Of a DNA stretch of 64,000 nt, positions 54,853-62,701 are shown one piece after another; position 1 is the stretch's first letter, and each line of letters opens with the position of its first letter. A program made the translations under genes and the position numbers. Source of the DNA: Halostagnicola sp. A56 (GTDB lineage Archaea; Halobacteriota; Halobacteria; Halobacteriales; Natrialbaceae); assembly GCF_000691505.1 (NCBI RefSeq), contig NZ_JMIP02000021.1, forward strand, positions 1 through 64,000, given 5' to 3'. Under the pieces are notes generated by a model that saw only the letters and a list, made by a program, of their open reading frames with translations, did not search any database and had not been told where the DNA came from.

Positions 54853-55284
54853 TCAATTCCGGCCGTTCGGCCGCTCGACGCCCTCGGCGCCCTTGATTTC
54901 GTCTGTTTTCTCGACTTCAGCGAACAGTTCTCGGTATGCGTCGGGATCGAAGAGGTTGTTCCGGTCGAACAGCTCGCGTGCGGCGTCGGTGAGCTGAAAG
55001 AACCGGTACGGCTGGCCCCGTTCGAGCCCTTCACGATCTCGTTCGATGGCCTCGATCAGTCCCACTTCCTCCAGCCGGATGAGGTGGTCGGTGAGCGTTG
55101 ACGCTGCGATACTCGGATTGTAGTATTCGAGTTCCTTCTTCGAGGGCGCGCCTTTCGGGTGACCGACAATCGTCCCGATGATATTCGCGCGGGTCGTGTC
55201 GTCGAGGACACTCAACGCTGCGATCGGATCGAGGCCAGCCGCGTTCTCGGCTGGCGTGAGCGGGGTGGCGTCAGGCCGGGACAT
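54853..55284 (-). CDS. winged-helix (ArsR-like) transcriptional regulator
   Basis: A 143-residue protein with a single winged helix: LDPIAALSVLDDTTRANIIGTIVGHP (helix 1-2, about 18-43), SKKELEYYNPSIAASTLTDHLIRLEEVGLIEAI (recognition helix, about 48-80) and wing RGQPYRFFQLTD. No sensory cysteines. It is divergent from the gene at 55417 with only 132 bp between, so it probably regulates that gene. Marks the start of the accessory region. Confidence 0.85.
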   Translation of the reverse strand: MSRPDATPLTPAENAAGLDPIAALSVLDDTTRANIIGTIVGHPKGAPSKKELEYYNPSIAASTLTDHLIRLEEVGLIEAIERDREGLERGQPYRFFQLTDAARELFDRNNLFDPDAYRELFAEVEKTDEIKGAEGVERPNGRN

Positions 55285-55416
55285 TGTGTATCAGTATTTG
55301 TCCCCCGGTCGGATAACCATTTCGGTGAATTCCGAAGTGGTGGTCAGAGTGCTTGCGTATTCCACGTCCAGTCGGATTTCCGTACCGTTAGGTGGCGGTG
55401 GTGACTGGTGCCCAGT

Positions 55417-55992
55417 ATGACCAACGACGACGCTACCCGTGCAATCATCGACAAATTGGGTGACCAGCCGGGCGAGACGCTCACACCCGAACGGGTCGAG
55501 GCGATTCAGACCGCGATGCACGAGGATCTCGGACAGTTCATCAACAACACGTCCTACTTCGTACTCGGTTCCTACGGTGAGGAGGAGCGGACACGATTGG
55601 AGGCTGTTCGCGACCAACTCGCGAGTGATGCCGCAGCCTCGAACTCCGATGACGGGGTCGACGCGTTCCTGATGGACGATATTCTGGACATCTCGGAGTT
55701 CTTCACTTCGAAATTCAAGCTGCTGGTCAGCTACGCGGATCATATCGTGGGGGTGTACGAACACTCCCAGGGCGGGCACGCGTGGGAAGCGGGTTACATC
55801 GATCAGCCGACCTATCGGGAGCGAACGCGAGCGTTTTATCGAACCTACGAGACCGAGAGGGAACAGTACGCGGCCTACGACGGGATGTTCGCACACTATC
55901 TCCTCTCGATGGAGCGGGTGGACCGTGCGTACACGTGGACGACGCCCGAGGACCTTCGTGACTATATTGAGGATGCCTACGCGCCCGACTGA
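55417..55992 (+). CDS. uncharacterised protein with possible TIR/NDT-like nucleotide-binding fold
   Basis: A 191-residue protein of a family I do not know by name. SYFVLGSYGEEERTRLEAVRDQL (about 46-68) reads as a strand-loop-helix with a GSY phosphate-binding turn, and LLVSYADHIVGVYEHSQGGHAWEAGYI (about 102-128) as a strand followed by a GG..WE.GY loop. This two-part pattern, a first strand with a small-residue turn and a later D-x-h-V-G-V-x-E...G-x-A-x-E-x-G, resembles nucleoside deoxyribosyltransferase-like and TIR/SLOG proteins that cleave or sense NAD and nucleotides. Function not proven. It is controlled by a divergent regulator, consistent with an inducible stress or defence effector. 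Confidence 0.55.
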   Translation: MTNDDATRAIIDKLGDQPGETLTPERVEAIQTAMHEDLGQFINNTSYFVLGSYGEEERTRLEAVRDQLASDAAASNSDDGVDAFLMDDILDISEFFTSKFKLLVSYADHIVGVYEHSQGGHAWEAGYIDQPTYRERTRAFYRTYETEREQYAAYDGMFAHYLLSMERVDRAYTWTTPEDLRDYIEDAYAPD

Positions 55993-56038
55993 CGGCGTGA
56001 GGAACGACTATTTGCGTCGGATGCTGAATCTTCTCTTG

Positions 56039-56479
56039 ATGGTCGATATCCCTGACACCCTTCGCTCGGTATTCACTGCGACTATTGAGTCCGACGACGA
56101 GAGCTACACATTCGAGGTTCCCACGAGTGAGGTGCGTCACGACGCTATCCAGCCCGGTGAGACGTATCGAATCGCCGTTCTCGAAGCCGAGGGTACAACA
56201 GCCCGATCCGAGTCCCAGCTTTCAGATTCGCCGTCAGGATCTTCCTCAGCTGTCGGTGAACACGGTTCTCCTGAGCCACCCGTTGAGGAGGGTGAAATTC
56301 GAGACGTGTCGGTTGAGGCGGTTGGCGACCAGGGGGATGGCATCGCGAAGGTGGACCGTGGGTACGTCGTGATTGTTCCGGAGGCTCAGCCCGGTGAGGT
56401 ACCGACTGTCGAGATCGAACAGGTGCAACAGAACGTTGCGTTTGCCAGTATCGTTGAGCCGGATCCTCGAACGCTGTGA
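56039..56479 (+). CDS. TRAM-domain protein
   Basis: A 146-residue protein. Residues 1-45 form a small beta module (FTATIESDDESYTFEVPTSE), then a Ser-rich linker, and the C-terminal 60 residues are a TRAM domain (GEIRDVSVEAVGDQGDGIAKVDRGYVVIVPEAQPG). Haloarchaeal TRAM proteins bind RNA and some act as RNA chaperones. It lies 47 bp after the previous gene on the same strand and may be co-transcribed. Confidence 0.82.
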   Translation: MVDIPDTLRSVFTATIESDDESYTFEVPTSEVRHDAIQPGETYRIAVLEAEGTTARSESQLSDSPSGSSSAVGEHGSPEPPVEEGEIRDVSVEAVGDQGDGIAKVDRGYVVIVPEAQPGEVPTVEIEQVQQNVAFASIVEPDPRTL

Positions 56480-56495
56480 TTCTGTTGTTTCTCGT

Positions 56496-56720
56496 TTAGA
56501 ATGGATTGGCTAGGTCGGTGTCAATGAGCCGAGTCGCGTGGTCACGGGTTGCCTGTTCGACCGCTGCTTGGTCTGTGAGCAAGAAACAATTGTAGTTACT
56601 GACGCTGCGCTGGATCACGGACTGTTTAAAAATGTTGTCGGGATGGGTCGTGTATTTTTGCACCACGACGACGAATTCTTCGATCGTTAGCCGATTCGGA
56701 TCAACATTTTGTTCGGTCAT
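56496..56720 (-). CDS. small hypothetical protein
   Basis: A 74-residue protein (MTEQNVDPNRLTIEEFVVVV, then KYTTHPDNIFKQSVIQRSV). The gene is markedly less GC-rich than core genes. Not recognised. It converges on the TRAM gene. The 346 bp beyond (56721-57066) contain no confident gene; a short ORF there (56858-57070) ends in a 4-bp overlap with the next gene and may only be a leader. Confidence 0.5.
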   Translation of the reverse strand: MTEQNVDPNRLTIEEFVVVVQKYTTHPDNIFKQSVIQRSVSNYNCFLLTDQAAVEQATRDHATRLIDTDLANPF

Positions 56721-57066
56721 CTCAAGTGCTGTATATTGTAGAGCTGCTGTGACATTTTACGGACATCGTATTTTGTAGTGTTAAACTCATTCGGCGCGAT
56801 GGCTTTAGATTCCCCGGCTATTCCCAAGTTGGTGGAATAGCACGTTGTGGTGCGTTAATGCTGTTTCTGGTTGTTTACAGGTACTACTCCCAGACTCTGG
56901 GACACCTCCTTTGGTGTATATGGCCAGCCTCGAATAATCGACTGATGACACACGAAGCTAATAAACGAATCAACCTGCGAGACGCGGGGTGTGAAGAATC
57001 CAGCACAAAACGCCGATCAAGCAACCCTAATTCGATTGTCACACAATTGAGCGAGGAGGTGCGACA

Positions 57067-57507
57067 ATGACGACTATGCTTGATGTGGTAATGACCACCC
57101 ACACGGTCTTCGCCGCATTATGGACGGGCGGGACACTCGTGGTTGCAGGGGCCATCATCCCGGCAGCACGCAGCGATTTGCTGAGTACAAAGGGGCTGAC
57201 GCTTATCGCACGAAGATTCTGGTATCTTACGGTGGCCTCAGTCCTGCTATTGTTGTTCAGCGGTGGCCATCTCGCAGGAACGCTCTATACTGCCGAATCA
57301 CTCCAGGCGACGGGCCGAGGAAACCTCGTCCTGACAATGGTCGGCCTGTGGCTCGTCCTCGCAGTCGTGCTGTTCTTCGGGTTCCGTCGACTGACCGACA
57401 ACCAATCGGAGACGTCAGCGGTCGCAGCTGCAACGCGAGCGCGACCGTGGTTCCTCGGCGCGAGCGGTGTCTCGATAGCGCTGCTCGTCGTTGCCGGGCT
57501 TCTGTGA
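57067..57507 (+). CDS. CopD-like four-helix membrane protein
   Basis: A 146-residue integral membrane protein with four hydrophobic helices (about 8-32, 52-72, 84-106, 128-146). MTTHTVFAALWTGGTLVVAGAIIP at the start and FWYLTVASVLLLLFSGGHLAGTLY resemble the CopD/YcnJ-type or DUF-family transport domains where histidine in the first helix can bind metal or heme. Its start overlaps the preceding short ORF by 4 bp. Function uncertain. Confidence 0.68.
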   Translation: MTTMLDVVMTTHTVFAALWTGGTLVVAGAIIPAARSDLLSTKGLTLIARRFWYLTVASVLLLLFSGGHLAGTLYTAESLQATGRGNLVLTMVGLWLVLAVVLFFGFRRLTDNQSETSAVAAATRARPWFLGASGVSIALLVVAGLL

Positions 57508-57565
57508 GACGAGTCGGCAGAATTTATCACCGTGTGAAGCAGAGAACAAGGTATGACTTCACTGC

Positions 57566-58352
57566 TCACAGAGTGATTCTATGTTGATGATCGAACATCA
57601 GAACAATTTCACGGAACTGCCGATACCAGCCCAGCGCTCGCTCGGAGATGCCGTGCGAGCGCTTCGTTGTCAAGTACGATTCGGCCATCCAGCGCTGAGA
57701 GTAGCCACTTGCCCGGTTGATCGAATTGTTCAGAGCTGCTTTCGGTGATGACCCACGATAGTGAACGAGGTACCCAACGCCATATGCGGCGATTTCGTAC
57801 TCGGTATGCCAGTCTTGGAAGCCGTTGTCGGCGGACGACTTGCGACCCGGTCTTCGTATCGTGTTTCCACCGTGCTGCGATATGAACGTCACGAACCGCA
57901 AGCGATTTGACATCAGTTACTGTCGTCACTTTCAGCGTCTGTACGGTGCTTCTCGACCGCTGGCGGAAGTACGACGACCCACGGCGACGGTCGAAGAACG
58001 TGCTGTCGAGAGCCGCGTGGCCAAACTTCGGGTGCTGCTGCGCGGAAACGCGCAGCAGCACCCGCCATACCCACATTTTCAGTCGATCAAACGACTTGTA
58101 GATCGTGCTGTAGTCTGGCAGCTCGTCCCGATCTAAGCCGAGTGCGTCACGAATTTCAGTCAGGTGGTAGTTCTGCCGATTCGGCGTTTCCCGGTAGCTG
58201 TGGCCCTCTTCGAGTCGAAAACAATGCAGAACGACGTGGACCCAGCGGGCGAACCCGCCGCTTGCGGGCTCGCCAGCGTGCTTTCCCAACGCTTGTTTAG
58301 CTAGACCACGACACTGCTCAACGAAGTCGAGGAGATCGATTTCCATAGACAA
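57566..58352 (-). pseudogene. IS5-family transposase, frameshifted
   Basis: The first ~170 codons (from ATG 58352: MSMEIDLLDFVEQCRGLAKQ; HAALDSTFFDRRRGSSYF with the first catalytic Asp) continue in one frame to about 57840. The rest (DNGFQDWHTEYEIAAYGVGYLVHYRG; QRWMAESYLTTKRSHG with the catalytic Glu) is in another frame to 57566. A deletion near 57840-57870 separates them. The product is the haloarchaeal ISH/IS5-type DDE transposase. Terminal inverted repeats were not certain by eye; candidate ends lie near 57540 and 58420. Confidence 0.85.
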
Positions 58353-58605
58353 GAATCGAATTCCCCGGATTCACCCTGCTAAACCCGTGATATCGGCCGA
58401 ATAACTCGCTATTCAACAGAGCAGGTGCTACTAGTCTCAAACACATGTGCGAACGTATAACCGCTTTCAGCGGTCAATTCGCTCTCGAAAGCTTCGTTCT
58501 GTGCGACGACATCTACTACGTTCGCGCCAGGTGTGCCGGAGCACTCGGCTATCTTGCTCAACCGGACACTGATGCGGCGATACCGCGGTCCGGCCTCCAC
58601 AATTC

Positions 58606-58914
58606 ATGGACGACGACGAGGAATTCGTTGCCGGCTGGGCGGCGTGCGCCGTCGTAGGCGTCACAGACAATGCCACTGAATTGGCCTCTGAGCTCGACTC
58701 AGCGGAGCCGATCGAGTCTGTTCGCACGTCGACTGAACAAGCAGCCGAAGTGATAACGAAGCCAGACACCGGTGGTGAGTGTCCCCACTGCAACTGGACC
58801 TCCTCGAGTAAGGGCTACCGATGTGCCCGTGCTACCACGCGCCGCAATGAATCGATGCGTGTTTTTGGTCTGCCTAAACTTCGTAAGCTACATATCTTAT
58901 TTAGGCCACCCTAA
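58606..58914 (+). pseudogene. remnant with zinc-ribbon, function unknown
   Basis: The first 60 residues (MDDDEEFVAGWAACAVVGVT; LASELDSAEPIESVRTSTEQ) have typical acidic haloarchaeal composition, then GGECPHCNWTSSSKGYRC reads as an incomplete zinc ribbon. After that composition turns basic and non-halophilic, which indicates a frameshift. No family recognised. Confidence 0.35.
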
Positions 58915-58970
58915 AAGCATGGCGTGTGGCATTATCCAGATGTTTTTGCGGTCGAGAAAGGGGTGTCGTC

Positions 58971-59144
58971 ATGGCTACTAAAACTTCAACTGGGTCAGAT
59001 GCAACCAGTCGCCGGGAGAGGTGGCTCTGGTGGGCAGATGGGAAGTTAGCTACAGTTTGTCTAGGAAGAATTCTCATCGTCATGGTATGTGGACTGGCTC
59101 AAGTCACCTTTGGCGCATACTCCATCACTCTGTCCAGTCTTTGA
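58971..59144 (+). pseudogene. N-terminal fragment of a membrane transporter
   Basis: ATG 58971 opens MATKTSTGSDATSRRERWLW followed by LATVCLGRILIVMVCGLAQVTFGAYSITLSSL, the first transmembrane segment and its lead-in as in MFS (OFA-like) transporters, then a stop. The complete OFA transporter 1.3 kb downstream is a separate, opposite-strand gene. Probably a decayed paralog. Confidence 0.4.
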
Positions 59145-59227
59145 TGAAATCGAAGCCTGGTCTGTGCAATGGCTATAGGATTCACGATCACGGGGAGTTT
59201 TAACCAGAGAAAGCATTGAAATCTATA

Positions 59228-60112
59228 ATGGTAACCGATGACCAGACTCTAGCTCGGGAGATGCTCGAGTCGTACGCGACGACTGGATTCCAGGCGACCC
59301 AACTCGCAGAAGCCATCGATATTGCAGAACGCATGCAGGAAAAGGATGCGACAGTCTATCTCACGTTCACATCGAATATCATCTCGTCGGGGTTGCGCGA
59401 GACCGTCGCCTACCTGATCCGAGAAGGGTACGTAGACGTTCTCATCACGACGTCCGGATCCTTAACAGAGGACGTCATCAAGACTGCGAAACCGTTCAAG
59501 ATGGGGAACTGGGACGCAGATGAAGCGGCACTTCGAGAGCGGGGCATCAACCGACTTGGAAACCTCTTCGTTCCTTCTGATCGATATGTATGGCTCGAGG
59601 AGTATCTGTATGATTTCTTCGATGATTTCTTCGCGGAGGAGAAAATTCGGACACCGACGGCATTCGCCCGTGAATTAGGGGAAACGCTCGACGACGAGGA
59701 TTCAGTCTTGAAACAGGCGGCGGATAATGGCGTCCCAGTGTACTGTCCGGCGCTGACGGACGCCGAAGTTGGAAACTTCATCTACTATTACAGACAGGGA
59801 TACGACTCAGAGGTTGGAATCGAGACCTTGACGATTCTGACTCACTTATCGAGGACGGGATACTTGCTGACACGACCAGTCTTATCGCCGTTGGAGGGGT
59901 CGTCCCGAAACACCATGTGATTATGACGAATCTGTTCCGTGGTGGGGCAGATCACATCGTCTACATCTCGGCCGGTATGGAAGGGGATGGATCACTCTCT
60001 GGAGTGCCTCCGAACGAATCAGTATCGAGAGGGAAGATCAAAGACGATGAGCGAACGTATTACACGCAGGTCGAGGCAGAAGCGATGCTCGTGGCAGGTG
60101 CTTTCAGCGAGT
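59228..60112 (+). pseudogene. deoxyhypusine synthase-like gene, frameshifted
   Basis: DHS modifies a lysine of aIF5A with spermidine. The first ~205 codons (VYLTFTSNIISSGLRETVAY; VDVLITTSGSLTEDVIKT; FVPSDRYVWLEEYLYDFFDD; VPVYCPALTDAEVG) are DHS-like. Near 59825 the frame breaks; the continuation DDSDSLIEDGILADTTSLIAVG, then VVPKHHVIMTNLFRGGADHIVYISAGMEGDGSLSG, is in another frame up to about 60112. The C-terminal catalytic region is also degenerate (TQVEAEAMLVAGAFSE). It cannot be the essential DHS copy, so another intact copy should exist elsewhere. Confidence 0.85.
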
Positions 60113-60396
60113 AAGTACGAATTCAACCGCGAATACGTCATCCACGTCGATGGCGAATACGCCGATGGAGACGTTCGAGTCAATACCTGTGAAAGCCACG
60201 GATCACTGTCGCGATCTTGGCTCTCTACCCATCAAGATACCATCAAGATACCTTCACAGCCATGTTGACACCGTATCTCAGTGCATTGCAGCTTCGCCGT
60301 CGCGTCTATCGGAAACCCGGGCAAGAAGCGCCCAAAAACTATTCTTGAAGCAACACTCTAACTCACAAGCAATCTACGTCACAAGAGCGTCGAATC

Positions 60397-61644
60397 TTAT
60401 GGCGGTCGAAGAAGGATTGCACTGAACCCTGCAATGACCGCCAACATACCACCAATGAGGAACGTCATCGTCCAGGATGTCATCGTGATGAGGACGCCAG
60501 CGAGTACACCACCAGCGATTCCCCCTCCAACTTTCCCGAGATAGACCAACGCATAGTTTGTCGAAGATTGTGCCTGGCCGTAGTAATCACCGACGATGCT
60601 CGGAAAGAGGGCGAATTGTGGGCTCCAGAAGAACGTCGCAATGATGACGGCGAGGATGAATCCCAGTCCGGAACCAGTTTGTCCAAACCAGACAAGCAAG
60701 AACAAGCCAACTCCGGTCAAGATAGACGAAACAGCGATCGCCCACTTGCGGTTGACCCAATCGGAAATGCCGCCCACCACGATTCGACTGATCCCGCCGA
60801 CAAGAGCGAGGACCGTTGCTGAGGCAGTTCCGACAATTGCTGTGAGTCCGAACTGCTGGGCGAACGTAACGACCTTGGCAGTGAGCATCAGTCCTGCCGT
60901 ATTCACGAAGGCGAACATACCCAGTAACGTCCAAAACTGCCACGTTCGGATCATCTCACGCCAGGTATACTCTCCCTCTTTGTTCGTAGCTGGATCCTCC
61001 GTTGTTGCACCCGTCGTTGTTGCACCCGTGGTTGGTATTTCTTCGCTCCAGCCAGTTGGTGGGTCACGGAGGACGACCGCTCCACAGATAACGCCGATTC
61101 CGATGAGAACGCCCATGTTTCTAAGGACGCTAGAATACGCCGCTGACGTCGCGTTGGTACGGACGTAGGGAATGAACACGGCACTCCCAGCAGCAAACGC
61201 CATAGTCCCGATCCCGGTCGTGAGGCCCCGATAATCGGGGAACCATTTAAGCGCCGAATTGATCGCGACTGTATACACGATTCCGACACCTACGGCGCCG
61301 AGCGAATACAGAAAATATATCTGCCAGATGGCAGTCGCGTACGCGAGACCGAGGTAGCCGCCGCCGGCGAGGACGCCGCCGAGGAGACTAATTCGGCGGG
61401 GGCCATGACGATCTCGCCACCAGCCGACCGGGAATTGGGAGAGTGATTGAAAAGCCACGAACAACGTAAAGACGAGTCCAAGTGCCGGGAGGGGGATGGA
61501 CAAGTCAGTTGCCAGTGGTCCCTCGATGGAGGACCAGACGTACTGGTACGGGCTGACCAGCGCCATCATGACGGCTGCGGCGACGACCTGCCACCATCGA
61601 GAAAATCCAAGAATCCCTTGTGCTCGCTTTGAAAGTTCACTCAT
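60397..61644 (-). CDS. MFS transporter, oxalate/formate antiporter (OFA) family
   Basis: A 415-residue major facilitator with 12 hydrophobic segments. The OFA pattern is clear: FSRWWQVVAAAVMMALVSPYQYVWSS in helix 1, GWWRDRHGPRRISLLGG as loop 2-3 motif A, IYFLYSLGAVGVGIVYTVAINSALKWFPDYRGLTTGIG in helices 4-5, and the cytoplasmic middle loop with repeats TTGATTTGATTEDPAT. Substrate is likely a small carboxylate. Codon use and GC content differ from the core, as expected for the accessory region. Confidence 0.85.
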   Translation of the reverse strand: MSELSKRAQGILGFSRWWQVVAAAVMMALVSPYQYVWSSIEGPLATDLSIPLPALGLVFTLFVAFQSLSQFPVGWWRDRHGPRRISLLGGVLAGGGYLGLAYATAIWQIYFLYSLGAVGVGIVYTVAINSALKWFPDYRGLTTGIGTMAFAAGSAVFIPYVRTNATSAAYSSVLRNMGVLIGIGVICGAVVLRDPPTGWSEEIPTTGATTTGATTEDPATNKEGEYTWREMIRTWQFWTLLGMFAFVNTAGLMLTAKVVTFAQQFGLTAIVGTASATVLALVGGISRIVVGGISDWVNRKWAIAVSSILTGVGLFLLVWFGQTGSGLGFILAVIIATFFWSPQFALFPSIVGDYYGQAQSSTNYALVYLGKVGGGIAGGVLAGVLITMTSWTMTFLIGGMLAVIAGFSAILLRPP

Positions 61645-61771
61645 CTATTGGGAACCCTCCTTTCTCATCGATGTCATCAATTACGCGTAGGCAGTAACTG
61701 TGGATGAAGTGTCCACCGAATAATTCCGCCGTTATGCGAATCTGGTTCTGAGTGACGATACTACGAGAAAC

Positions 61772-62017
61772 TCAATGGTGGATATCGAAACTTGACCCGA
61801 TTTCTGCCATTATCTTCTGCTCGGCTCGAGCAAGGTGTTCCCAAGCTGTCGTCGGAGCAATTTCCACAATTTGGGCAATTTCCTCGATTGACGGAGAAGT
61901 CGGGAGAATCTGATGTCGATTCGATGTACTGGGTTTGGTAATCGATTGTTCGCGAACGAGTGGACGAACTCGGTAGCTGCTCCCGTTGATGGGTGTTCCG
62001 GTTAATTCGGGGAACAT
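61772..62017 (-). pseudogene. C-terminal remnant of a Bat-type HTH regulator
   Basis: 81 codons ending in a family-typical HTH: SPSIEEIAQIVEIAPTTAWEHLARAEQKIMAEI (about 43-75). The N-terminal sensor is absent. The beginning (MFPELTGTPINGSSYRVRPL) matches the join just before such an HTH. This is most probably a truncated gene; a similar but complete gene lies at 16699. Confidence 0.6.
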
Positions 62018-62046
62018 TTTTATTTTCGCCCACCGAACATCGAAGC

Positions 62047-62277
62047 ATGTCAGATGTAGTGCTTGACGCCCGTGGTCGCCTCACGCTCCCAAAGGAGGTC
62101 CGAGAGCGATATGGTGACCGATATCACGTCGTTCAGCTCCCCGACGGCGTCAAATTGGTACCGGTCGCCGATGATCCGCTCGAGGCACTCAGGGACGAAT
62201 TCGCGGATGTCGAAAAATCAGCCGACGAACTCCGTGAAGAAGCACGTACTGTAGCGCTCGACGAGGCCGGACGATAG
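62047..62277 (+). CDS. AbrB/SpoVT-type antitoxin
   Basis: A 76-residue DNA-binding protein: MSDVVLDARGRLTLPKEVRE then RYGDRYHVVQLPDGVKLVPV gives the swapped-hairpin beta barrel of AbrB/MazE antitoxins (about 1-42). The C-terminal helix (EALRDEFADVEKSADELREEA) would wrap the toxin. It immediately precedes the PIN gene: TAG is followed directly by ATG, so they form one operon. ATG 62047 is preferred over 61993, whose extension is unrelated. Confidence 0.88.
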   Translation: MSDVVLDARGRLTLPKEVRERYGDRYHVVQLPDGVKLVPVADDPLEALRDEFADVEKSADELREEARTVALDEAGR

Positions 62278-62658
62278 ATGTATGCGGAAACCGATTTTCT
62301 TCTCGCGCTGATTAAGGACGATGACTGGCTCGGCGAGGCCGCCGAGTCGGTGTACCGGGAACACCGTGACGAGTTGTGGATGTCGCAGTTCACACTCATC
62401 GAACTACTGATGGTCGCCTACCGGGAAGAACGTGATACCGAACACGTCATTTCGAACGCCGCCAACCTCGTCGAGGTGCGCGGTGACGTAGAGACGGTTG
62501 TTACAGCGGCGACGTACGTGCAAGACCACGGACTCACACCGTTCGACGCACTTCACCTCGTCAAATCGAATGGTGATACCATCGTCTCGAGCGACGAGAC
62601 ATATGCGGACGTTACGTCTCGTCTCGACCTGAAGTCGGTCGAAGAGTACGAGGAGTGA
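62278..62658 (+). CDS. vapC: PIN-domain toxin (VapC-type ribonuclease)
   Basis: A 126-residue PIN domain. Acidic active-site residues are at ETDFLLALIKDDD (about 4-16), SQFTLIELLMVA (about 39-50), LTPFDALHLV (about 91-100) and VSSDETY (about 109-115). Adjacent to the AbrB-type antitoxin and separated by no bases, so a complete toxin-antitoxin module with VapC. It sits 43 bp before rfcL, in a region otherwise rich in decayed genes. Confidence 0.9.
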   Translation: MYAETDFLLALIKDDDWLGEAAESVYREHRDELWMSQFTLIELLMVAYREERDTEHVISNAANLVEVRGDVETVVTAATYVQDHGLTPFDALHLVKSNGDTIVSSDETYADVTSRLDLKSVEEYEE

Positions 62659-62701
62659 CGCTCCGCAACCACTAAACGCGACTCATCCCTACAACTGTGT
62701 A

